Assembly: GCA_030605265.1 (NCBI GenBank)
Contig: JAUWIR010000183.1
Span: 1-7,963 of the forward strand
Length of the DNA stretch: 7,963 bases
Source of the DNA: Pseudomonadota bacterium
GTDB lineage: Bacteria; SZUA-182; DTGQ01
Direction of reading: 5' to 3'
The notes under the pieces were generated by a model that was not told the origin of the DNA, searched no databases, and saw nothing but the letters and a program-made list of their open reading frames with translations. The position numbers were made by a program, and so were the translations under genes. Positions 1 to 5,576 of the stretch are shown one piece after another (the first letter of the stretch is position 1; each line of letters starts with the position of its first letter).

Positions 1-89
1 AACACACTTGATTGTCGATTTATCTAAATGGGTGGAAACGCTTATATAGTAACGTTTATACTGGATGAGGAACAGAATAAGAACTTTGT

Positions 90-571
90 TTATCTTGAGA
101 AAAGATATAATTTGAAATCATTTTGGTCTGATCGGAAACAAATTATGGGATGATTTATTTTTTCCACGTACCCTACTTCAGTATCATATACAATAAGTTC
201 TTCACCGTTCAGAATCTGCGTTACTGGACATGTGGGTATTTTACAAAGAGAATCATGTAAGAGTTCATAGCAATTTTTGCCTATTATTTTATCCTCGGTT
301 ATGTCCAAATAAGGTACAAAATGCTTTGTTAATTCTCAGTATCTTAAACTCTTTATCAATGACGCACATTGCGTCAGCCGTGGCATTGAATATCTGATTA
401 AGTTCAGTATAAGCAAGTTTGATCTCCTATACATTTGGTCAATCATATCTTTTTGCTTTTTTATAGAGTTCGATAACTTCCTGCCCATCATTGGCAAACT
501 CGACTTCATATCCAATGTAATGCAACATTTCCCCCAACGGTATCTCGAACATTTTGCTGATCTAGCTCCAT
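90..571 (-). pseudogene. Decayed REC-PAS sensor (histidine kinase-type) remnant
   Basis: Reading leftwards, three disconnected pieces resemble a response-regulator receiver domain followed by a PAS domain. The first (571 to about 442) has a REC-like start (NVRDTVGEML) and continues as HYIGYEVEFANDGQEVIELY; the two parts lie in different frames and become one if the C5 run at 531-535 is four bases, so a +1 slip is likely. The receiver then stops at TGA (439-441) before its phospho-acceptor Asp half, with another stop, TAG, at 427-429. The second piece (about 426-306) reads LAYTELNQIFNATADAMCVI and then INKAFCTLFG, a typical PAS N-terminus. A further frameshift near 305 leads to the third piece (308-90, TTG at its head), GKNCYELLHDSLCKIPTCPV, the Cys-containing PAS core. 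Similarity fades below about 165 and no kinase core is present. With at least two frameshifts, two stops and lost ends, it cannot make a working sensor. The domain assignment is pattern-based; the original fusion partner is unknown. Confidence 0.7.
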
Positions 572-647
572 TGAAAAAGTGTGATTCCGAAGGGGGAGGA
601 ACTTGCCCTCAATTTCTTACAAAAAGAATAATGTTCAATTATAGTAT

Positions 648-676
648 TTGACGATACTTCACTGGATGTTTTATAC
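648..676 (+). promoter_or_regulatory. Sigma70-like promoter for the Csp-like gene
   Basis: TTGACG (648-653) and TTATAC (671-676) are separated by exactly 17 bases, close to the -35/-10 consensus. Transcription would begin near 683, leaving a leader of roughly 33 nt that carries the Shine-Dalgarno AAGGAG at 702-707, 8 bases before the ATG at 716. No obvious copper-operator palindrome overlaps it. Confidence 0.55.
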
Positions 677-715
677 ATGTAATAATTAGAATTAAAATAT
701 AAAGGAGAAGTTAAA

Positions 716-1231
716 ATGAAAAGAAATAGAATGTTAGCTATTAGCATCAGTATGTTGTTTGTTTTTGTAAGTCTTTTTTTAACATGGACAAAATCAATGG
801 CAATGGCTACGGAAAAAAATTCAATGTGTCATGACATTGAAGATATGTTAAACGATCATCCTTATAAATCCATAATAGGCATGGATGAACTGGTAACCGG
901 AATTAAGACAATTTATCATTGCGGTAATATATGCACTATTTGTGCTGATGCCTGTATCGGCGAGAAAGACGAAGCTCTTATCCGTTGTATTCGACTAAAC
1001 CAGGACTGTGCCGATATCTGTGAAACAACAGGAAGACTGCTCTCTCGCCAGACAGAGACGGACGTAAATATATTGCGTAGTCAGCTTCAGGCATGTGTTG
1101 TGGCTTGCCGAGATTGTGGTGAGGAGTGCAAGAAGCACGCTGAAAAATACAAGCACTGCCAAATATGTGCTGATATCTGTTTTCAATGCGAGGAGGTCTG
1201 CAATAATTTGCTGGCAGCATTACCGCAATAA
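716..1231 (+). CDS. Exported Cys-rich four-helix-bundle copper-binding protein (Csp1-like, DUF326 family)
   Basis: This is a 171-residue protein with a Sec-type signal peptide: basic MKRNR, a hydrophobic stretch at about 7-24, and a likely AMA|T cleavage after residue 31. There is no twin-arginine motif. The mature part carries 17 cysteines: C38, then clusters at 69/73/76/80, 91/98/102, 127/131/134/138 and 148/151/155/158/162. The CxxxC and CxxC spacing, with ICADAC and ICADIC repeats, places Cys along amphipathic helices, as in copper storage proteins, which hold many Cu(I) ions inside a four-helix bundle. The inferred role is sequestering Cu(I) outside the cytoplasm. The start is supported by AAGGAG 8 bases upstream and a sigma70-like promoter at 648-676; the gene appears to be its own unit, ended by the hairpin at 1299-1335. 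The csoR remnant and copA downstream support a copper role. Metal identity is inferred from family and context; another soft metal is possible. Confidence 0.88.
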   Translation: MKRNRMLAISISMLFVFVSLFLTWTKSMAMATEKNSMCHDIEDMLNDHPYKSIIGMDELVTGIKTIYHCGNICTICADACIGEKDEALIRCIRLNQDCADICETTGRLLSRQTETDVNILRSQLQACVVACRDCGEECKKHAEKYKHCQICADICFQCEEVCNNLLAALPQ

Positions 1232-1298
1232 TAGCAGATGAATATGGAATATTTTTTAATGCAACGTTAGAACATAGAAAAGCTAAAGGATCAATAAT

Positions 1299-1340
1299 AT
1301 ACTGCTCCATAGAGTTTTTATCTGTGGAGCAGTATGATTT
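1299..1340 (+). terminator. Strong stem-loop, probable terminator of the Csp-like gene
   Basis: ATACTGCTCCA (1299-1309) pairs perfectly with TGGAGCAGTAT (1325-1335). The stem extends inward through one G-U pair and three Watson-Crick pairs to 1313/1321, giving about 15 bp with a 7-base loop (GTTTTTA). The downstream T-run is short (GATTTTC), so it is a weaker intrinsic terminator than the stem suggests. It sits 68 bases past the stop codon of the upstream gene. Confidence 0.6.
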
Positions 1341-1575
1341 TCAATTTCTTCTAATCTGGATGGAAATTTAAAAGATAAGATTCTTCAAAGCAATAAAATA
1401 GGGACGATGTTTTTTATACTTCTACTTCTTTTATCATTTTACCAACTGATTACAATAAAATCACTGCAAAACTAATTGGTGGCGCGACAAGATGTTTCTA
1501 CTAGGATTTAGCAGAATAAAAAGGTCTTAAATTCTTAAGTGAGCAATGAAATGGTAAAACAATTATTACAGCCGA
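1336..1575. other. AT-rich gap with no convincing gene; possible coding remains
   Basis: No ORF with a start and ribosome-binding site is visible here. One plus-strand frame reads LPTDYNKITAKLIGGATRCF, then a stop, then DLAE, stop, KGLKFLSEQ, stop, NGKTIITAD. This protein-like run broken by closely spaced stops would fit a decayed gene, but I recognise no family. A 29-codon stretch starting at GTG 1542 ends at 1628, just before capA; it has no Shine-Dalgarno and is probably not a gene. Confidence 0.3.
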
Positions 1576-1604
1576 TTGATAATGAGATATTTATATTATC
1601 TAAT
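1576..1604 (+). promoter_or_regulatory. Sigma70-like promoter for capA
   Basis: TTGATA (1576-1581) and TCTAAT (1599-1604) each match five of six consensus bases and are separated by 17 bases. The predicted start near 1611 gives a leader of about 20 nt before ATG 1631, with only a weak purine-rich AAGAGA (1615-1620) as a ribosome-binding site. In sequence this AT-rich, chance matches are common. Confidence 0.4.
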
Positions 1605-1630
1605 GAAAAATGTAAAGAGATGTTCTAATA

Positions 1631-2784
1631 ATGAAAGGTATCGAGCAAAAAGATGATGATAAGCAATCGAAAATGAACAATCTCATTACCATGTTTATGT
1701 GTGGCGATGTAATGGTAGGAAGAGGGATTGATCAGATTTTACCCCACCCTAGTGATCCGACTATCTATGAGCCTTATGTAAGGAATGCCGGATTGTATGT
1801 AGAGCTTGCAGAGGAGGAGACAGGGCCAATTCCAAAACCAGTTAATTTTTCATACATTTGGGGAGATGCTCTCAATGAATTGAAAAGAGTTGATCCGGAT
1901 CTGAGGATGGTTAATTTGGAGACAAGCATAACAAAAAGTAATGATTATTGGAAAGGTAAAAGCATACACTACAGGATACATCCGGATAATATTGCCTGTT
2001 TAACAGCAGCCAAAATAGATTATTGTTCTCTTGCCAATAACCACATTCTTGATTGGGGATATTCGGGCCTTAGGAGACATTGGGAACATTAAAAAAAGTA
2101 AATATAAACAGTGCTGGAGCAGGACAAAATTTTGCTGAAGTAGAAACTCCGGTAGTCATAGAGATTGAGGGGAAGGGAAGGGTAATTGTATTTTCTGTTG
2201 GCTCAGGTACAAGCGGAATACCTCTCGGTTGGGCTGCTTCTGATGATAAACCTGGCCTTAATCTGTTAAAAGACTTCTCAGATGAGACAGTTCGGAATAT
2301 GAAAGAAAAAATTCAGGTAATAAAACAACATGGAGATATTGTAATTGTCTCTATTCATTGGGGAAGTAATTGGGGTTATGATATTCCTAAGGAACAAATT
2401 GAATTTGCTCATAAGCTTATTGATGATGCAGGCGTTGAGGTAATTCATGGGCATTCCTCTCACCATGCAAAGGGGGTGGAAGTTTATAAAGAAAGGCTTA
2501 TTATCTATGGTTGCGGTGACTTTCTTAATGACTACGAAGGAATTGGAGGCCATGAATCTTTTAAAGCTCATCTTACTTTAATGTATTTTGTAAGTGTAGA
2601 TCCATTAACTGGAAAGTTCATCTATTTACACATAGTCCCGATGCAGATTAAACACTTTAAACTGAATCGTGTATCAAAAGCTGATGCATTATGGTTAAGA
2701 AACCTTTTGGATAGAGAAGGTAAAAATTTAAGGACAAAAATGAAATTAATTGTAAACAATGATAATATCTTACTGCTCAAATAG
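1631..2784 (+). pseudogene. CapA-family (PGA_cap) metallophosphatase-like protein, broken by one frameshift
   Basis: Two ORFs in different frames (1631-2092 and 2080-2784) are the N- and C-terminal parts of one roughly 385-residue CapA-family protein. Part one has the calcineurin-like signatures GDVMVGRG (residues 25-32), NLE (95-97) and ANNH (135-138), then LDWGYSGL. Part two has SIHWG, HGHSSHH and GDFLNDYEG. The sense reading jumps after CTT (2069-2071): the two bases AG at 2072-2073 are an incomplete codon, after which GAG-ACA-TTG continues as ETLGTLKKVNI. One missing base therefore breaks the gene, and the in-frame stop follows at 2090-2092. Apart from this the gene looks complete and well conserved, so the break is recent or a sequencing error. 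CapA homologues take part in poly-gamma-glutamate or capsule-type surface processes; this cytosolic-looking version without a membrane anchor has no proven role. The TTG at 2080 has no ribosome-binding site, so independent translation of part two is unlikely. Its stop overlaps the start of the csoR remnant. Confidence 0.88.
1791..2002 (+). repeat. Direct repeat copy A, inside capA
   Basis: These 212 bases recur at 7752-7963 without any gap. I count 7 mismatches (about 97% identity). The right edge is set only by the end of the window, so the true repeat may be longer. The repeat covers residues GLYVELAEEE through DNIACL of the capA product. Confidence 0.95.
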
Positions 2785-3048
2785 TGATTAAAGCCGGTCG
2801 ATTAAAGCGTATCGAAGGATAAATTCGAGGTTTGCAAAAGTATGGTGGAACAAGACAGGTACTGCATTGACATCCTGACACAAACAGCTTCGGTTGTCTC
2901 TGCCCTCAAGAGCGTGGAAGGTCTGACGATGAAACAACACCTTGAAACGTGTGTTGTTGAGGCAATGCGAAGCAGCGATCGTCGAGATCAACAGCAGAAA
3001 ATCGACTAAGTGATGACTGTGCTCTCCGAATTTCGGAAGCATGGTTAG
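2784..3048 (+). pseudogene. csoR: CsoR/FrmR-family (DUF156) copper-sensing regulator, inactivated
   Basis: Corrected for three lesions, this reads as a CsoR-type repressor of about 88 residues: GRLKRIEG-(Q)-IRGLQK, MVEQDRYCIDILTQTASVV, a helix with MKQHLETCVVEAM, and a C-terminus VMTVLSEFRKHG. The Cu(I) ligand set Cys-His-Cys is kept (codons at 2863, 2938 and 2950) with the 25- and 4-residue spacing known from CsoR, which favours copper over formaldehyde or nickel sensing. Lesions: TAA at 2820-2822 where Gln of EGQ is expected, an extra T at 2841 shifting the frame, and TAA at 3007-3009 where an acidic residue is expected. The head is also abnormal: the only possible start is GTG 2784, sharing one base with the capA stop, and the usual N-terminal residues are missing. 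It lies 44 bases before copA, as a working csoR often would. The family call is confident, and loss of function is nearly certain unless the read is very poor. Confidence 0.88.
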
Positions 3049-3049
3049 C

Positions 3050-3079
3050 ATCTCAATATAAAAATTTTGAAATTGAGAT
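3050..3079. promoter_or_regulatory. Imperfect palindrome in front of copA
   Basis: ATCTCAAT (3050-3057) is the exact reverse complement of ATTGAGAT (3072-3079), with a smaller AAAATTTT palindrome at the centre. It starts one base after the csoR remnant stop and ends immediately before the copA Shine-Dalgarno AGGGAG (3081-3086). It could be an operator or an RNA hairpin that modulates translation. It lacks the G/C-run pattern of known CsoR operators and has no T-run on the plus strand, so it is not an obvious terminator. Confidence 0.4.
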
Positions 3080-3092
3080 AAGGGAGTAAAGT

Positions 3093-5363
3093 ATGGGCAA
3101 TAAAAAAACCACTTTAAAGATTGAAGGGATGCATTGTGCCGGCTGTGTTGCTTCGGTTGAAAAGGCGCTCTCTAGAATCAATGGTGTAACCAATGCATCG
3201 GTTAACTTGGCTACTGAAACAGCACAGGTAACATTTGATCCGAATCTAGCCTCATTTAATGATTTTGTGTCCGCTGTTGACCATGTGGGCTATGAAGTAG
3301 TGGCTGGAGAGGCTGAATCGGAAGTAGATAAGGAGCAGCAGAAAATTAAGGCAGCTTGGCATAAAATGTGGTGGGCTTGGGCTGTGACTATTCCGATAAT
3401 TGTGTGGATGATTCCTGAAATGTTTTGGGGATATCTCTTCCTTGGGAAAATCGGATACGATCTTGGTATGATTACCCTGTCCTCCATAGCCATCTTTTAT
3501 CCCGGCTGGGAGACCATCAAAAGCGCCTGGAAATCAGCAAAACACTTAGCGCCCAATATGGATGCACTCATTGCCATGGGTACTCTGACCTCGCTGGCTA
3601 CAGGATTTGTCTCACTCTTGCACCAATTCGGTCTTGGCCCTCCTTTCCACAGTTTTGCCGGTATCGCCGGCATGATCATGGCCATTCACCTCACCGGTCG
3701 ATATGTGGAGATCAAAGCCAAGGGCCGCGCCTCGCAGGCCATAAAAAAATTACTGACCCTGGAAGCAAAAGAGGCGACCATCGATCGGAATGGTCAAGAG
3801 GTGAAAATTCCAATTCAGGATCTGAAAAAGGGTGATATTATGGTGGTGCGCCCCGGAGAAAAAATCCCTACCGATGGTGTGGTTGTAAGCGGCAACAGCA
3901 GTGTGGATGAATCCCTGGCCACAGGCGAATCCATGCCCGTGGAAAAATCAGAAGGTATAGAAGTCATTGGGGCTACTATTAATAAGAATGGCCTATTAAG
4001 AATTCGTGCCGTCAAAGTTGGCAAAGAGACCTTCCTGAGCCAAGTTATTAAAATGGTGGAAGAGGCTCAAGGGTCCAAAGTGCCAATTCAGGAATTTGCC
4101 GATAGGGTCACCGGTGTGTTTGTCCCTATTATAATTGGCACATCCGGGCTGACATTTGCAGCCTGGCTTATCTTTCCCTCTTTCTTTGGCCACATTGCTG
4201 GGTGGGCTTCACACCTTATCCCTTGGGTTAATCCACAGATGAGCACTGTCGCCCTGGCCTTCTTTGCTGCTATTGCCGTGCTGGTGATTGCCTGCCCCTG
4301 CGCACTTGGTTTGGCTACTCCCACAGCCCTTATGGTTGGCTCCGGCAAGGGCGCTGAAAATGGCGTCTTAATTCGAAAAGGTTCAGCCATTCAGATGATG
4401 AAAGACATAACCACCATAATCCTTGACAAAACAGGCACCATCACTGAAGGAAAACCCGGGGTCACTGATGTGGTTTTAATTAACGATAGTTCTGAAAAAG
4501 AAATAATCCGCCTGGTGGCCGGCGCGGAAAGCGGATCAGAACATCCTCTGGGGCAGGCTATTGTTGACTACGCCAAATCCCTGAATAGCCAACTGACAAA
4601 TCCGGAAAATTTCCAGGCACTTCCCGGCCGAGGGATCAGGGCAAAAGTCGAAGGGAAGGAAATTCTGGTGGGCACCCGCAAGTTAATGAAAGAATCCGGA
4701 ATATCCCTGGATAAACAGGTCCAGGAAAAGCTTTCCACTCTTGAAAATCAGGCTAAAACGGTTATCCTGGTGGCCATTGAGGGCCAACCGGCAGGAATTT
4801 TGGCCGTAGCCGACCGACTAAAAAAGGACAGTATAAAGGCCATTGCCGCCTTCAAAACCTTTGGACTTGAGCCGGTAATGATTACCGGCGACAATGAACA
4901 AACAGCTAAAGCTATTGCCCTGGAAGTAGGGATCGATCAAGTAATCGCCCAGGTAATGCCGGAGGACAAAGTAAACGAAGTGAAGCGTTTACAGGAGCAA
5001 GGCGAGAGAGTGGCCATGGTTGGTGACGGCATCAACGATGCCCCTGCCCTGGCCCAGGCACAGGTGGGCATTGCTATTGGTACCGGCACTGATGTAGCCA
5101 TAGAGGCGGGAGACATTGTCCTGGTAAAAGGTAATTTAAGCGCCGTGGTGAAAGCGGTGAAACTGAGCCGGGCAACCTTTAAGAAGATTAAGCAGAATTT
5201 GTTCTGGGCCTTTTTCTATAACGTAGTGATGATACCACTGGCCATTTTTGGTTTGATGCATCCGGTTCTGGCCGAGATGGCTATGGCCTTTAGTTCAGTC
5301 AATGTGGTAATCAACTCCAGAAGACTGCAGAAGGTGAATATCCAGCCAGACTATGTTGTATAA
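3093..5363 (+). CDS. copA: Cu+-exporting P1B-type ATPase
   Basis: A 756-residue inner-membrane ATPase that moves Cu(I) out of the cytoplasm. In order: one N-terminal heavy-metal-associated domain with GMHCAGC (residues 12-18, Cu ligands C15 and C18); paired membrane helices from about 92; the actuator loop with TGES (277-280); the transport-site CPC (401-403) followed by ALGLATP; the phosphorylated Asp D445 in DKTGT; the nucleotide-domain HP (484-485); TGDN (598-601); and GDGINDAP (644-651). In the last two helices YN (709-710) and MAFSSVN (731-737) complete the Cu+ subtype set, separating it from Zn/Cd and Cu2+ pumps. Length is normal for a single-HMA CopA and no key residue is missing. ATG 3093 is supported by AGGGAG six bases upstream and by HMA spacing. 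The dead csoR immediately upstream suggests that local copper repression has been lost. No promoter is obvious in the 44-base gap, so transcripts may enter from capA. Confidence 0.97.
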   Translation: MGNKKTTLKIEGMHCAGCVASVEKALSRINGVTNASVNLATETAQVTFDPNLASFNDFVSAVDHVGYEVVAGEAESEVDKEQQKIKAAWHKMWWAWAVTIPIIVWMIPEMFWGYLFLGKIGYDLGMITLSSIAIFYPGWETIKSAWKSAKHLAPNMDALIAMGTLTSLATGFVSLLHQFGLGPPFHSFAGIAGMIMAIHLTGRYVEIKAKGRASQAIKKLLTLEAKEATIDRNGQEVKIPIQDLKKGDIMVVRPGEKIPTDGVVVSGNSSVDESLATGESMPVEKSEGIEVIGATINKNGLLRIRAVKVGKETFLSQVIKMVEEAQGSKVPIQEFADRVTGVFVPIIIGTSGLTFAAWLIFPSFFGHIAGWASHLIPWVNPQMSTVALAFFAAIAVLVIACPCALGLATPTALMVGSGKGAENGVLIRKGSAIQMMKDITTIILDKTGTITEGKPGVTDVVLINDSSEKEIIRLVAGAESGSEHPLGQAIVDYAKSLNSQLTNPENFQALPGRGIRAKVEGKEILVGTRKLMKESGISLDKQVQEKLSTLENQAKTVILVAIEGQPAGILAVADRLKKDSIKAIAAFKTFGLEPVMITGDNEQTAKAIALEVGIDQVIAQVMPEDKVNEVKRLQEQGERVAMVGDGINDAPALAQAQVGIAIGTGTDVAIEAGDIVLVKGNLSAVVKAVKLSRATFKKIKQNLFWAFFYNVVMIPLAIFGLMHPVLAEMAMAFSSVNVVINSRRLQKVNIQPDYVV

Positions 5364-5386
5364 GGATAAAGGGGGCTAAACTATGT

Positions 5387-5533
5387 ATGAATCAAATTTT
5401 CTATAGTAGTCTTACAAAACAAATTTCAAAGGGATCTATTAATATACCCATACAAAATAAAGATTTTGAAAAAAAAGCAACTGAAAAAATCCCCGATAAT
5501 TATGAATTACGCACGCAGCGAGGGAGTAATTAA
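5387..5533 (+). CDS. Possible small hypothetical protein (48 residues)
   Basis: A 49-codon frame (stop included) begins at ATG 5387, 11 bases after a strong Shine-Dalgarno AAAGGGGG (5368-5375) that starts within five bases of the copA stop. A closer ATG at 5383 (7-base spacing) opens only a seven-codon frame. The product starts MNQIFYSSLTKQ and ends YELRTQRGSN; it is polar and Lys-rich, with no signal peptide, membrane helix or Cys. I recognise no family. Its stop codon merges into a second Shine-Dalgarno-like AAAGGGGGA (5532-5540), as if coupling translation to the next gene, although no normal start codon follows at the right distance. It could be a true small ORF in the copA operon, a leader peptide, or the head of a lost gene. 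Support is the ribosome-binding site and the open frame only. Confidence 0.33.
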   Translation: MNQIFYSSLTKQISKGSINIPIQNKDFEKKATEKIPDNYELRTQRGSN

Positions 5534-5576
5534 AGGGGGATTAGGGATTTTTCTTATTCCTGTCGATACTTCATCT

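Noticed and set aside
28..150. Plus-strand 40-codon ORF near the left edge
   Set aside because: It has no ribosome-binding site and overlaps the tail of the minus-strand sensor remnant; nothing recognisable.
978..1310. Minus-strand ORF of 110 codons opposite the Csp-like gene
   Set aside because: It lies antisense to a strongly supported Cys-rich gene, starts inside the terminator hairpin and has no recognisable domain.
2820..3009. Stop-codon reassignment (TAA read as Gln/Glu) explaining the stops in csoR
   Set aside because: One TAA replaces an expected Gln and the other an acidic residue, frameshifts are also present, and copA and the DUF255 gene use no internal stops and themselves end in TAA. 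Ordinary gene decay explains it.
2788..3051. Minus-strand ORF of 87 codons across the csoR region
   Set aside because: It is the antisense shadow of the recognisable CsoR coding sequence and has no family resemblance of its own.
3425..3835. Plus-strand 136-codon ORF inside copA
   Set aside because: It is an out-of-frame shadow within well-conserved ATPase sequence, with low-complexity His/Ser/Arg-rich translation.
5466..5500. Promoter from TTGAAA (5466) and GATAAT (5495) before the DUF255 gene
   Set aside because: The spacer would be 23 bases, too long for a sigma70 promoter.
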